This document shows positions 17,613 through 27,571 of a stretch of 64,000 nt of DNA, piece after piece. The stretch covers positions 1 to 64,000 of the forward strand of contig JAVJSD010000008.1 of the NCBI GenBank assembly GCA_040219575.1, read 5' to 3'. The stretch is from JAVJSD01 sp040219575. GTDB taxonomy: Bacteria; Planctomycetota; Planctomycetia; Pirellulales; Pirellulaceae. The stretch's first letter is position 1; every line of letters begins with the position of its first letter. The position numbers and the translations under genes are program-made. Under the pieces are notes generated by a model. The model was not told the origin of the DNA. It ran no database searches and saw only the letters and a list, made by a program, of their open reading frames with translations.

Positions 17613-18491
17613 ATGCACGACGAGCGTTCGAAAGCCGCCGGCCACGGATTCGGGCTGGCGCATTGGTGGCGGATAGGGATGATGCTCTGCGCCTTGTTGG
17701 CGTTTGGCTATCTCTGGTCCGGCAGCTTGGCAAGTTCGCAGGTCGTCGCCCAGGACGACGCCCTGGACGCCCTGGAGGATCCCCTGACCGACGATTCCGC
17801 GCCGCCTCCCGCGCCGGCGGGTGATTCGGGAGGCGAATCCTCTTCCGGCGGAGGGGGGCGCAACATGTTCCAGGTGATCCTCGACGCGGGCATCTTCTGG
17901 GTGATCGTGTTCCTGCTGCTTTCGCTGGTCACCGTGTTCTTCATCATTGAGCACTCGATCACGATTCGAAAATCGACGCTGCTGCCGGAGCCCGTGCTGT
18001 TGGAGCTGGAGCAGATGATCGCCCAGGGCCAGATTCCCCAGGCGGTGGAATACTGCCACCTGCCGGAGAACGAATCGTTGGCCTCGGAGGTGATCCTGGC
18101 GGGGCTGGAAAGGTATCGCGGCAGCGACTTCGGGTTCGCGGAGTACAAGACCGCCGTGGAGGAAGCGGGCGAGGACTATCTCGGCCGTTTGTATCGTAAG
18201 ACGGAGGTGCTGGGCGTGATCGGCGCGGTGGCGCCGATGCTGGGACTGATGGGTACGGTCATGGGGATGATCGCGGCGTTCAACACGATGGCCGCGTCCG
18301 ATGCGGCGCCCAAGCCGAGCGATCTCGCAGGGGGCATCGGGCAGGCGCTGCTGACCACGTTGTTCGGCTTGTCGATCGCGATCCCCTCGATGATTTCGTT
18401 CAGCTTTTTCCGCAACAAGATTGATTCGATCGTTTCAGAGGCGGGCAAGCGCATCGAGCGGATCATGATGCCGCTGGGAAGAAAGCGGTAG
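17613..18491 (+). CDS. MotA/TolQ/ExbB proton channel family protein
   Basis: This inner-membrane subunit forms the proton channel that, with ExbD/TolR partners, uses proton motive force to drive envelope processes. An extra N-terminal membrane segment and a Pro/Gly-rich linker (about residues 1-85) precede the core. The core has a first membrane helix (DAGIFWVIVFLLLSLVTVFFIIEHS), a cytoplasmic domain with EVLGVIGAVAPMLGLMGTVMGMIAAF, and a last helix region QALLTTLFGLSIAIPSMISF. These last two are the family signature. AGGAAAC precedes the start. The two following genes supply the ExbD partners. Confidence 0.92.
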   Translation: MHDERSKAAGHGFGLAHWWRIGMMLCALLAFGYLWSGSLASSQVVAQDDALDALEDPLTDDSAPPPAPAGDSGGESSSGGGGRNMFQVILDAGIFWVIVFLLLSLVTVFFIIEHSITIRKSTLLPEPVLLELEQMIAQGQIPQAVEYCHLPENESLASEVILAGLERYRGSDFGFAEYKTAVEEAGEDYLGRLYRKTEVLGVIGAVAPMLGLMGTVMGMIAAFNTMAASDAAPKPSDLAGGIGQALLTTLFGLSIAIPSMISFSFFRNKIDSIVSEAGKRIERIMMPLGRKR

Positions 18492-18575
18492 ATACTCCGC
18501 GTGACTCGTTTGCGACGCGCGGCATCGTAACTTCAGTTTCCTCGGACTTTCGGCACCCTGCATCACTTCGGCGCC

Positions 18576-18995
18576 ATGCGACTTTCCAAGCGAAAACGAC
18601 CGACCGGCGCGAAGATGGACATGACGCCGATGATCGACATTACGTTTTTGCTGCTGATTTTCTTCATCTCGGTGACGCAGGTCTCCAAGAGCGAGCGGCT
18701 CGCGTTGGAGCTGCCGAAGGCGAAAGGGCAGGAGAATGAGGAACCGACGACGTTGACGATCAACGTCGACCAGCAGGGCGACATTTACATCACCGGCGAG
18801 CGGGTCGACTTGCGGCGGATGGCCACCTTGGTGGATCACGAGTTGCGGTTGGTGGGCAACAACGCCTCGCAACTGAAGATCGTGGTCCGCGCCGACCGGC
18901 GCGGAACCAGCGAAACGGTGAACGAGGTCGTCACGTCGCTGGCCGACATGGGATTGCTGCAAATCAAGATCGCGGTCGAAACGACGGAATACTAA
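18576..18995 (+). CDS. ExbD/TolR family biopolymer transport protein (first copy)
   Basis: The 139-residue protein has the family pattern: a basic cytoplasmic N-terminus, MDMTPMIDITFLLLIFF with the membrane aspartate needed for proton coupling, and a periplasmic domain ending RADRRGTSETVNEVVTSLADMG. It pairs with the TolQ-like channel upstream. Two different ExbD copies in tandem suggest a heteromeric stator. Confidence 0.92.
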   Translation: MRLSKRKRPTGAKMDMTPMIDITFLLLIFFISVTQVSKSERLALELPKAKGQENEEPTTLTINVDQQGDIYITGERVDLRRMATLVDHELRLVGNNASQLKIVVRADRRGTSETVNEVVTSLADMGLLQIKIAVETTEY

Positions 18996-19049
18996 CCCGA
19001 GCGGAACAAATTCGAATTCGCTGGCCCAGGCGGTGAAGAATCCTTTACG

Positions 19050-19481
19050 ATGAAGCTCAGCAGTCGGAAGATCGAACGCGGCAAGAAGATCGAGCTCTCG
19101 ATGACGAGCATGATCGACGTGGTGTTCTTGCTGCTGATCTTCTTTGTGACGACCGCCAGCTACATTCGCACGGAGCGCGAGTTGAAGCCGGCGATCAAGG
19201 TCGACAAGAATGCCCCGACGACCGTGCAGAATTTCGAGCCGGCGATCATCGAGATCGTCCGCGGCGACACCCAATTCGTGTACCGTATCGGCGGTCGTGA
19301 CCTCACTTCCGTCGAAGAGTTGACGGAGGTGTTGCAGGCCTTTCCGAGCAACATCAAATTCGACGGCGCGTTTGTGCGCGTCAGCGACGAGGCGCCGTTC
19401 GACATGGCGGCTAGCGCCATTTCCGCATGTAAAGATGCCAAGTTCATCTCCGTGTCCTATGTTCCGATATCTCGCAACTAA
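19050..19481 (+). CDS. ExbD/TolR family biopolymer transport protein (second copy)
   Basis: The 143-residue ExbD-like protein carries the SMTSMIDVVFLLLIFFVTTASY membrane segment with the coupling aspartate and a periplasmic domain ending DMAASAISACKDAKFISVSYV. It is clearly diverged from the copy 54 bases upstream. The 3' end overlaps the next gene by 23 bases, which points to translational coupling with the TPR protein. Confidence 0.92.
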   Translation: MKLSSRKIERGKKIELSMTSMIDVVFLLLIFFVTTASYIRTERELKPAIKVDKNAPTTVQNFEPAIIEIVRGDTQFVYRIGGRDLTSVEELTEVLQAFPSNIKFDGAFVRVSDEAPFDMAASAISACKDAKFISVSYVPISRN

Positions 19482-22140
19482 TCTGGCCGTCGCGGGCCGA
19501 AAGAAAACGGCGCTGAACCGAACGGCGGTGAACCGAACGGCGGTGGGTCGAGTCTCGGCCGGCCGACGCGGGGCGCTGCTGCTGGTGCTGATGACGGCGG
19601 CGGTCTTGACGTTTGCTTCCGCAAGGACGGTGCGCGCCGACGATCCGGAAGAACGACAGGTCGAAGAGTTCCTCTCGCGCCTGGGGCTGGTTGACCTGCA
19701 GATACGGCATCTGGAGCGAGTGCTCGACGCCACCGATTCCAAGCAGCAACTGCCGCTGGCCCGGCGGTTGGCGGACTTGTACGCGGCCCGATTGATGAGC
19801 GCCGCCGACGACAAGGAACGCTACGACGACATTCTGGCGCGGATCCGCAAGCTGGGTGAACGCCACCCCGAGGCGAACACCACGGCCATCCAGGTGATGC
19901 TGTTGCAGGCGGACTACAACCGGGCGGAACTGCAGATCGGCAAGTGGATCGAAGACCGCGGCGACGCGGAGGCGCTCAAGAGCGGCGCCGCCATCCTGAG
20001 CCGCATCGCGCCGCAGTTGCAGGCTCATCAGGAGGAGTTGAACGAGGAGGTCGAAAAGCTCGCCATCGCCGTCGAGGGAATTGAGAAGCCGGCCCTCAAG
20101 GAGGCCAAGGAGCAGGAACTGCGGCGGAAGCGCGAAGTGGCGGGCCGGGCCACCTTCTTCGCCGGTTGGTCGAACTACTATTTCGGCCTCACACAGCTTT
20201 CCGGGGGCGACGCCAAGACGTCGCTCGACGCGGCGCGCGCCGCTTTCCGCCGCATTCTGGGACTCGGCGCCGAGGAAAAGTACGACGAGGTGGAAGTCGA
20301 ATGGCTCGGACTGGAGTCGAGTTTTCGCTCCCGGGCGCTGATCGGGTTGGGGCTGACCGAAGCGGCGGCCGGCGACCTGGCGGGGGCGAACCGGTTGTTC
20401 ACCCTGCTCGACGACGTCAGCGCTCCTCCGGAAATCCGCGACCAGGCGCCCGCCTTCTACCTGCAGGGTTTGCTCAACGCCAGTCAGGTCGAGGAGGCCC
20501 TGAAGTTCGCCCAGCAGCAGGTCGACGGTTTTTCGGGCGCCGCCACCCAGGGCAAAGTCAGCTTCTGCACGTCGCTGGTTCGTGCGGGATTCGGCGGACC
20601 TAAGGATTCGCCGCCGCACCGCGCGTTGGGCGAGCTTGGCGTTCGCGGCCTGGCGCGGATGCAGCAGATCGCGGCGGCCTATCAGGTGCTGACGAAGTAC
20701 AACGTCGAGTTGGCCGACGACGGCGGATTCTACCTTGTCTGGCTGAAGGGCTACGGCCAGTTCGCCGAGGCGGAAAAGACGAAAAGCGAAGACGACTACC
20801 GGGCCGCGGCCGAGACGCTCCGCCAGGCGATCGACGATCCGCAGGCGCGCAAGGACGTGGCGTCCGCCGGCCAGTGCCGCTACTCCCTGGCGTGGAGCTT
20901 GTATCGCCTCAAGGAATATGAAAAGGCGGCCGAGGAGTTTCAACATGCGGCCACGTCGCTCAAGGGGGCCTCGGGCGACACGGCCGTGCAATCGGCCTGG
21001 ATGGCCTTCGCCAGCTACTACTCCCTGACGCAGGAGGAGCCCCGTTTCGCGCTGTCGGCGATCGACGCGTTGGAGGGGCTCAAGCGTGACTTCCCCGGCA
21101 GCGATCAGGCGAAGAAGGCCGACATCTACATCATGAAACTACGGCAGAACGCGGCTTCGCCCATCGAGACGATCCGGGAGCTGTTGCGTGTTCGTCCCGA
21201 TGACGACGGATATCTCTCGGCCCGCTATGATCTTTGTCGACTTCAGCACCAGTTGTGGTCGGCGGAAAAGGACGACGCGAAGAAGAAAGACGCTGGAGAA
21301 TTGATTCTGCGGCAGGTCGAGGTCTTTTCGCGAGCGGCTCGCAATGACGACAACGCCGAGCGGAAGTTGAAGTGTCAGCTCTGGGCCGCGGACGTGGCCA
21401 TCAACGGAGTGGCGTTCGACGCCGCGCTGTCGGGCGAGATTCTGGCCAAGGCCGAAGCGCTCGTGCCGGAGGTGACCGGCGGCAGCAGCGCTCTAACCGA
21501 ATACCACTACCGGCGCCTGCAGTTCGCGCAGAAGTCGAACAACGAGTCGATGGCGTTGGAGGAGTCCGCGTGGCTGGCGGAGAACGCGGCCGGGTCGGCC
21601 TACGAACTCTCCGCCTTGATCACATTGGCCAAGGATGTGGAGGACGCTCTCTCCAAAGCCAGCGCGGCGGATCGGCAGGCCCAGTTGGAACGGGCGGGCG
21701 ACGTCTACCGCAATCTTGCCCGGGCCGTGGGCGAATCGCCCAAAGTGATTGCGGAAGTGAAGAACGCCCAGGTCGCCAATGCCCGTCTGGCCCAATACGA
21801 GTACGACTTGGGGAACTATGGAGCCGCCGCCGATCGAGCCCAGCGGTTGTTGGCCGCATTCCCGGACGATCGCAACTATCTGCGGCTGGCCGGGCTGGCC
21901 GAGTACTATGCCGGTGACTACTCCACCGCGATCGAGCGTTGGCGGTTGCTCGTCCAGGGATTGACGAAGAACACGGCTCCGTGGCACGAGGCGAAGTACT
22001 ATCAACTCGCCAGCTTGATGCACACCGACAAACCCGCCGCCGTGATGGCCTATCAGCAGTTCGACTTGCTTTATCCCTCGGTCGCCGGCGAACCGTGGGC
22101 CAGCGATCGCGAGGGCCTGCGGAAGGCGCTTGGCGAATGA
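19459..22140 (+). CDS. Large TPR protein coupled to the TolQ/ExbD operon
   Basis: The 893-residue protein starts at the ATG at 19459 inside the end of the second exbD. An NRTAVNRTAVG tandem precedes a signal or membrane segment (GALLLVLMTAAVLTFASA). The remainder is alpha-helical with many TPR-like units (for example ARAAFRRILGLGAEEKYDEV, QCRYSLAWSLYRLKEYEKAA, ADRAQRLLAAFPDDRNYLRLAG). It probably extends into the periplasm as a scaffold or partner of the proton-driven complex, as TPR proteins near TolQR do elsewhere. No catalytic motif is seen. Confidence 0.8.
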   Translation: MFRYLATNLAVAGRKKTALNRTAVNRTAVGRVSAGRRGALLLVLMTAAVLTFASARTVRADDPEERQVEEFLSRLGLVDLQIRHLERVLDATDSKQQLPLARRLADLYAARLMSAADDKERYDDILARIRKLGERHPEANTTAIQVMLLQADYNRAELQIGKWIEDRGDAEALKSGAAILSRIAPQLQAHQEELNEEVEKLAIAVEGIEKPALKEAKEQELRRKREVAGRATFFAGWSNYYFGLTQLSGGDAKTSLDAARAAFRRILGLGAEEKYDEVEVEWLGLESSFRSRALIGLGLTEAAAGDLAGANRLFTLLDDVSAPPEIRDQAPAFYLQGLLNASQVEEALKFAQQQVDGFSGAATQGKVSFCTSLVRAGFGGPKDSPPHRALGELGVRGLARMQQIAAAYQVLTKYNVELADDGGFYLVWLKGYGQFAEAEKTKSEDDYRAAAETLRQAIDDPQARKDVASAGQCRYSLAWSLYRLKEYEKAAEEFQHAATSLKGASGDTAVQSAWMAFASYYSLTQEEPRFALSAIDALEGLKRDFPGSDQAKKADIYIMKLRQNAASPIETIRELLRVRPDDDGYLSARYDLCRLQHQLWSAEKDDAKKKDAGELILRQVEVFSRAARNDDNAERKLKCQLWAADVAINGVAFDAALSGEILAKAEALVPEVTGGSSALTEYHYRRLQFAQKSNNESMALEESAWLAENAAGSAYELSALITLAKDVEDALSKASAADRQAQLERAGDVYRNLARAVGESPKVIAEVKNAQVANARLAQYEYDLGNYGAAADRAQRLLAAFPDDRNYLRLAGLAEYYAGDYSTAIERWRLLVQGLTKNTAPWHEAKYYQLASLMHTDKPAAVMAYQQFDLLYPSVAGEPWASDREGLRKALGE

Positions 22141-22304
22141 ATGGGGGCCGACGAACGGCGCCTCGCCGGCCGGCTGGCCGATTGTTTTGAGTATTTCATT
22201 GTTTTGAGTATTTCCACGAAAACGCATAGGATGGGCGCAAGGGGGAGGCCGCAAGATCCCTGAGCCCTGGGGTTCGCCGAGACGGACCCGACCGAGAAGC
22301 AGGT

Positions 22305-25300
22305 ATGGCAGAGAATACGCCGCCCACACCGCCCGAAGGCGAATCGCGTCCCAAGCCGCCGCCGTTGAAGCGAGCAGCGAAGGCGACGTCGGCTGCTACT
22401 CCGCCGCCGCTGCGTGGCAAGGCCCCCGCTCCGCCCCCTCCACCAACGTCGCGCCCCGACGCTGGCTTGTCCGACGGTGGCTCGGCCGATGCGGCGAGCG
22501 AGGCTGTTTCCGCCGCCTCCGTTCCGATTCCGCCTCCGCCGCCTGGTGAAAGCAGCGCCGAAAGCCGCACTGTCGCGGGCGCGCCGCCGGTCGCGACGTC
22601 GCCGGCAACCGGGGGCGACGCGGCTGCCGCCGGCGACGCGACGTCGACCTCCACACCCACGTCGCCGGCCCAACCGCCTCCCGCGCCGCCGCTGCGAAAA
22701 GACGCTAGCGCCGCGCCCGCGGGCGTGGCGAAGCCGAGCAAGAAGAAAGCTGGCGCGCCCGCTCAGGCGACTCGCGACAAGGCGAAGTCGGTGAATCGTG
22801 CGACCTCGGCGAACAAGTCGGCCCCGGAATCGAAACCGGCCTCGAAATCGGAGAAGGGGACGGCAGTCCCAAAAACGGCCGCCCCAACGACGTCCGCAGC
22901 GAATACCCCTCAAGAAAAATCCGCGAAGGCGCCGAAGTCCAAGGCACTCGCGTCGCCAAAGTCGAAACCTCCCGTGGCGTCGAAGCCGGCTGCGCCCCCA
23001 GCGTCGAATTCGCCGTCCGCGCCAGCTACCGATTCGATTCTCGCGGCCGATCCCCCGCCGCGGGCCGCCGAGCCCGAGATCGATCCTCGGATGGAGTCGT
23101 TCCTGTTGCAGGCGGCGCCGATCTTGAGCGCGGAGCGCGGCATCAACGCCAAGAGCCGCGTGCTGTTGGGCGCGGTGGCGCGCGACCTGGGATTGTCGGA
23201 CGAAGAGTTCGAGAACGCCATCAAGTCGCTGCAGCACGGCCGCGCGGAATCCAGCCGAACGGCCGATCCCTCGACTGACGCGTTTTACCGCTACCTGCAC
23301 GCGCGACTCGAAAAATTCCAAGGCATCCTCACGCTCGATCTGCAGAACAAGGCGGTGCAGGTGGCGGAGGAGAAATTTCAACTCGCCGAAGAGCCTGCCC
23401 GGCAGACCATCGCCGATGTCACGACGGAGCTGGGCGTCAAGCGCATCACGCTGGCCGATGCGGAACGACACGTGCTGGGCATCATCCGCCAGAAGGTCGG
23501 CGACTCCGCCTGGATCGACGACGAAACGACCGAGCGACTGCGGGCGGCGGGCCGCGAGTGGGGGCTCAATACGCTGGAAGTCGACTCCGTCATCCGCAAG
23601 CATATGCTGCGCAATCGCGAGTCGCAGAAGCACGAACATCGTTTCGTGGCGGCGGCGGCTTGGGCCACGGGCGCGGTGCTGGTGGTGGTGCTGGGGTTGT
23701 TCGTGTGGGCTTTTGTGCTGCGGCCGCTCAGCGACGAGCCGGCGGTCTCCGGAGACGACGACGCAGCCACGGCCGACGCCGCTGACGGCGGCGCCACGAC
23801 CGCGCCGCCCACGGAGCCGCCCGAGCCTGACGAGCCCGCCCGCTGGTGGGACGATCAACTCACGCGATCGCAGCTCAATGCGCGGCGGATCATTCCCGAG
23901 TACGGCGCGGTGTACACGGGCGTCTCCTCGCCCGATGCGGCCAAACGCGGCGCATCGTACGCCGGCATGGTCAACTCCATTGAACGCCTTTGGAGTGAAG
24001 AGGACGAAATCAACCGCCAAATGCTGCAAGAGTTGATCGCCAAGAGCTACGCCGACGAGCCGGATGATGGGGCCGCGGCGAAGCTGCGCGACGCGTTGCT
24101 GGCTCTCACCATGCCCAGCCCCAGCACGCTGCCGGAAACGGCCGACGTCTACAAGCAGGCCAACTGGGCCGTCCGCACCGCCACCGTGGCGATGAACCAC
24201 GTCGATGTCGACGCGGAGCGGGCGGACGCGCTGGCCGCCGGTTTGGGCAGGAAGGTCGGCACGACGATCGACCGCGAAGCGACTCGCCTCGAAACGACCA
24301 CGAAGGCGCTCGAGGCGGTGGCGGCCCATGTTTATCAGTCGCTGTCGGTGCTGGGGCCGGCCGCGCCGGTTCGCGCGCTGGCGTTGCAACAAGCCTATGT
24401 GGCCGAGGTCGCCGACTACCTCACCGACGATATTCTCGACAAACTCCGCACGGACTTTCTGGTGGCCGTGTTGCCCGCGGCGGGAGACCAATGGCGGGAC
24501 TTTCGACTGCTGATCGAGCAGTGCATCGACTCCGACAATCCGATCAACGTGCTCAAGGTGCTGGAAGTGTACGAACGATCGGACGACGAGACGCTGCAGA
24601 GTTTCGTCGGTTCGCGTTTGCTGTTGCGGGCGAAGGAGAGCACCGAATCCAACGACGTGGCTCTCGTCTCGTCGGCGGTTCGTAAATCGCTGGGCGTCGC
24701 CGCGCCGGTCGTCGTCGCGACCGCGGCCGACCGCTGGGCGAAGCTGACTCCCATGGCGAAGTCGGTCCTCAGCCGCGCGCCGGCCTCGCCCGTCGATCAG
24801 CCCCGCATGCTCGAGGAAATCGTCGAACTGGCCTGGCTGGCGACACTCACCAACGCGCTGGCGCAGCAGGAGCCGGGCTTCCCGATGTTCGATCAGTTGA
24901 TCGAGGAGGGCCGCCCCTCGCTGGCCGCCGTCGACGCGGAGAAAAGCGATGAGGAGACGCCCGACGCCCCCCGGCGGCTTTCCGGCGACGGACGACCGCT
25001 GCCGCCCGTGGTGCGTGAACGATTGAACGGCTATTTCAATGATCTGGGGGAATTCGAGGATCGCAACCTGATCAGCCGACAGAACGCGATACGCTTTTTG
25101 GCCAGCGACGAGGGCGCTCGGCTGCAACGCATCGAACCGGTTCAGGGCGCCTATGTGGCCCGGTACTTGTTGGCCGACAAGTCGGCCGGCGAACACGCGA
25201 ACGCGTTGGATTCGGTGAAAGGTGTGGCGCGCTGGTACTATGTTCGATTGTCGCTTGCCGACATGATTGAAGCGTCGCCGCTGAGCGACGAGTTCGTCGC

Positions 25301-25865
25301 CGAAATCGTTCATCAAGCGCTCGGCCGACCGGTCTCCACGACGGATCCCAATTGGCGGGCCGTGGCGCGCGAGCGCTTGTTGCGCGACGTGCTGCTCGAA
25401 ATGCGCGCCGCCACCGGTCTGACGAAGGAGAATCCCACCGAGCCGATGCTCGACGTCGCCGCCAAGGCCCTGCACAGGATTTACAACCAGCGGGCCCGGC
25501 AGCTTCGCATCGATCAAGCCACGTACATGGCGACCAAGACTCCTTCCGAAACGTTGGCCTTGCTCGTCGCCCAAACGCAGTCGAACCTGGGCGCCGCGGC
25601 GGCCGAAACGCCTCAGCAACTGGAAGTCATCGACTATTTGTCGAGCGACGACCTGCAGCGCACCGTCGCGCTGCAGCGCGTTTGGCTGAAATTGCTGGCC
25701 CTGGAAGTGCGCAAGAACCGGTCGGAGATCGGCGGCCGCGCCGACGATCTTGTCGAGCGGTTGATGCAGCGCGACCAGCAGGCCTCGAACCTCCTCGCGC
25801 AACTCCGCGATGGTGAAGAGACCACCCTCCGCATCCTGCTGTTGAATGCTCCGCCGGGAACATGA
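22305..25865 (+). CDS. Large single-pass membrane protein with Pro/Ala-rich N-terminus
   Basis: This 1186-residue protein is of unknown function. Residues 1-250 are low-complexity, rich in Pro, Ala, Ser and Lys, and probably disordered in the cytoplasm. Residues 255-440 form a helical region, with a repeated theme of RGINAKSRVLLGAVARDLGLSDEEF type. A single membrane helix lies at about 447-470 (AAWATGAVLVVVLGLFVWAFVL). The last 700 residues would be outside the membrane and are helical. The stop overlaps the next start by four bases (ATGA), so the pair is translated together. It continues the plus-strand run after the TolQ/ExbD genes, and may belong to the same envelope machine. Confidence 0.75.
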   Translation: MAENTPPTPPEGESRPKPPPLKRAAKATSAATPPPLRGKAPAPPPPPTSRPDAGLSDGGSADAASEAVSAASVPIPPPPPGESSAESRTVAGAPPVATSPATGGDAAAAGDATSTSTPTSPAQPPPAPPLRKDASAAPAGVAKPSKKKAGAPAQATRDKAKSVNRATSANKSAPESKPASKSEKGTAVPKTAAPTTSAANTPQEKSAKAPKSKALASPKSKPPVASKPAAPPASNSPSAPATDSILAADPPPRAAEPEIDPRMESFLLQAAPILSAERGINAKSRVLLGAVARDLGLSDEEFENAIKSLQHGRAESSRTADPSTDAFYRYLHARLEKFQGILTLDLQNKAVQVAEEKFQLAEEPARQTIADVTTELGVKRITLADAERHVLGIIRQKVGDSAWIDDETTERLRAAGREWGLNTLEVDSVIRKHMLRNRESQKHEHRFVAAAAWATGAVLVVVLGLFVWAFVLRPLSDEPAVSGDDDAATADAADGGATTAPPTEPPEPDEPARWWDDQLTRSQLNARRIIPEYGAVYTGVSSPDAAKRGASYAGMVNSIERLWSEEDEINRQMLQELIAKSYADEPDDGAAAKLRDALLALTMPSPSTLPETADVYKQANWAVRTATVAMNHVDVDAERADALAAGLGRKVGTTIDREATRLETTTKALEAVAAHVYQSLSVLGPAAPVRALALQQAYVAEVADYLTDDILDKLRTDFLVAVLPAAGDQWRDFRLLIEQCIDSDNPINVLKVLEVYERSDDETLQSFVGSRLLLRAKESTESNDVALVSSAVRKSLGVAAPVVVATAADRWAKLTPMAKSVLSRAPASPVDQPRMLEEIVELAWLATLTNALAQQEPGFPMFDQLIEEGRPSLAAVDAEKSDEETPDAPRRLSGDGRPLPPVVRERLNGYFNDLGEFEDRNLISRQNAIRFLASDEGARLQRIEPVQGAYVARYLLADKSAGEHANALDSVKGVARWYYVRLSLADMIEASPLSDEFVAEIVHQALGRPVSTTDPNWRAVARERLLRDVLLEMRAATGLTKENPTEPMLDVAAKALHRIYNQRARQLRIDQATYMATKTPSETLALLVAQTQSNLGAAAAETPQQLEVIDYLSSDDLQRTVALQRVWLKLLALEVRKNRSEIGGRADDLVERLMQRDQQASNLLAQLRDGEETTLRILLLNAPPGT

Positions 25866-26833
25866 GAATCCAAGATCATCATCGCCAGACGCCTGGTCGT
25901 CCCATTGGCCGGCGCTTCGCCGTCGTGTCGGTCTTCCTGCTGGCCGTGCTTGCGCTCGCGACGCCGGCCTCGGCGGTCGTCGTCTTTCGCAAGGGCGTCG
26001 ACGATCCCATCATGGGCTTCCTGATGAACCAGGACGCCGATCGCGTCTTGGTCAGCGTGCCTCAGCCCGAAGGGCGTTCTCGACAGATCGTCATTCCCCG
26101 TTCCGACATCGTCAGCTTGATCGAAACGGTCGATCGCGAGCGACTGGCCGGGCTGAGCCACGAAACTCCCAAGCAGTATCGCGACTACGGCGAGGAACTG
26201 TCGGAGAAACGCCAGGATCCGGAAGCCCGCCAGACGGCGATTCGCTTGTTTCTGATCTCGGTATGGCTCGACCCCAGCCTGGCCCGCAGCGCGATGTTGG
26301 GGATGATTCGGCTGGCCCGCGACGAGCAAGAGGAAGCAAGATTCCGCGCGCTGGCGTACCTGCTGGACGAGGAGCACGACCGGTCGGTGCTGAAACCGCC
26401 GCAAATCACGGTGGAGGCGTCGAGCGACCTCGATGCTCAGGGGCGCGCGAACATTCGGCGGTTGTTGCAGCTTCTGCGGCAGGGCCGGGCCGATTACGCG
26501 CGGCAATTGTTGACCGAGAAGCCGGAGATCATCGGCCATCTCAAGCAATTCGACGACGTCGTCAACACCGAAACGATTCAATCGGCCGCGCTTGGAAAAC
26601 CGATCGTCCCCAGCGTGCTGAGTAAACTGGTCGAACTCGAAGTGGCGCTGTCGACCACACCCGCACCCGCCGCCGATCCGGCCGAGCAGGAGTTGATTAC
26701 TTCCTGGAGTGAGGGCCGGCGCATGAACGGCTATCGCCCGCTGCCCGTCATCAAGCTGGAGACGGTCACCGAGTTCAATCCGCGGCAGTGCCTGTATCGC
26801 GACGGCGCGTGGATCGATCCCGACCGCGAGTGA
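25862..26833 (+). CDS. Secreted protein of unknown function, coupled to upstream gene
   Basis: The 323-residue protein has a signal peptide (FAVVSVFLLAVLALATPASA). The N-terminal third resembles the small beta domain seen in planctomycete proteins that start VVFRKGVDDPIMGFLMNQD, with a pattern of short strands, followed by a helical repeat-like part (PEARQTAIRLFLISVWLDP, AMLGMIRLARDEQEEARFR). No known enzyme motif is visible. The four-base overlap with the 1186-residue gene suggests that the two proteins act together in the envelope. Confidence 0.75.
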   Translation: MRIQDHHRQTPGRPIGRRFAVVSVFLLAVLALATPASAVVVFRKGVDDPIMGFLMNQDADRVLVSVPQPEGRSRQIVIPRSDIVSLIETVDRERLAGLSHETPKQYRDYGEELSEKRQDPEARQTAIRLFLISVWLDPSLARSAMLGMIRLARDEQEEARFRALAYLLDEEHDRSVLKPPQITVEASSDLDAQGRANIRRLLQLLRQGRADYARQLLTEKPEIIGHLKQFDDVVNTETIQSAALGKPIVPSVLSKLVELEVALSTTPAPAADPAEQELITSWSEGRRMNGYRPLPVIKLETVTEFNPRQCLYRDGAWIDPDRE

Positions 26834-26878
26834 CGCCGTCGCTCTCCGTGCGGCCGGACAGGGCGACGCCCCGCGGAA

Positions 26879-27571
26879 CTAATTCTTGAGGGCCTTCTCG
26901 ATTTGCCGGGCGACCTCCTGTCCCAGCACCTGCGAACCCTCCGGCGAGAAGTGCACGTTGGCCTCGCGCTGGATCTTCTTCAGCCGCGGCAGGGCGAAGG
27001 CGTACAGGTCGTCGGTGGCGATGTCGTTCTCTTTCATGATTTCGGCGGCCGCCTTGTTGTACGCCAACACGTCCTCGTCGGTCCTCGGCGGCGAGACGCC
27101 CTCGGGCACGGGCGTGGTGCTGCACCAGATGAGCGTGGCGCCGGTTTTCTTCAGCCGCGCGACCAGCGACCGCAGGTTCTTCTCGTACTCGGCGAGCGGC
27201 ACCTGTCGCTTGCCATCGATGAATTTCAGATCGTGCAGACCCCAGTTGAAGTGAATCACGTCCCACTTCCCGTCGCCCAACCAGGCGTCGAGGCTTTCCA
27301 GTCCCCGGATGGTGGGGCCGCAATTCGCCGCGGGGCGGTGCACGTTGGCCTTCCCCTGAAGCGCCTTGCGAACCGCCGTCGTGTAGCCGATCGAGATCGA
27401 ATCTCCCAGCAGCAGCACGCGCGGCAGTTTGGGATCATCCTCGATCTTGGCGAAGGCCGGATTCGCGGGACGATTCGGCGCGGCCTGCTGGGCCTTTGAG
27501 GCGCTGCCGCCCGCCAACACCACCAGAGCGCACAACACAAACACCGACGCATGAACCAATCGTGACTTCAT
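26879..27571 (-). CDS. Secreted SGNH/GDSL-type hydrolase
   Basis: This esterase-type hydrolase of the SGNH superfamily has a signal peptide (residues 1-28). Block I is LLLGDSISIGY with nucleophile S58. A GLHD segment, near residues 111-114, lies where the family has its Asn motif, and a late NVHFSPEG carries the catalytic His. Planctomycetes carry many such enzymes, thought to deacylate polysaccharides. The ATG at 27571 follows CTGGAGTCG; an upstream in-frame ATG at 27691 would add an Arg/Cys-rich tail without a signal peptide. Convergent with the preceding plus-strand gene, 45 bases away. Confidence 0.87.
   Translation of the reverse strand: MKSRLVHASVFVLCALVVLAGGSASKAQQAAPNRPANPAFAKIEDDPKLPRVLLLGDSISIGYTTAVRKALQGKANVHRPAANCGPTIRGLESLDAWLGDGKWDVIHFNWGLHDLKFIDGKRQVPLAEYEKNLRSLVARLKKTGATLIWCSTTPVPEGVSPPRTDEDVLAYNKAAAEIMKENDIATDDLYAFALPRLKKIQREANVHFSPEGSQVLGQEVARQIEKALKN

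Noticed and set aside
22071..25802. A 1243-codon minus-strand open frame opposite the large membrane protein
   Set aside because: Arg/Gly-rich shadow without a start site. The plus-strand gene has a membrane helix, a natural start and a four-base overlap with its neighbour.
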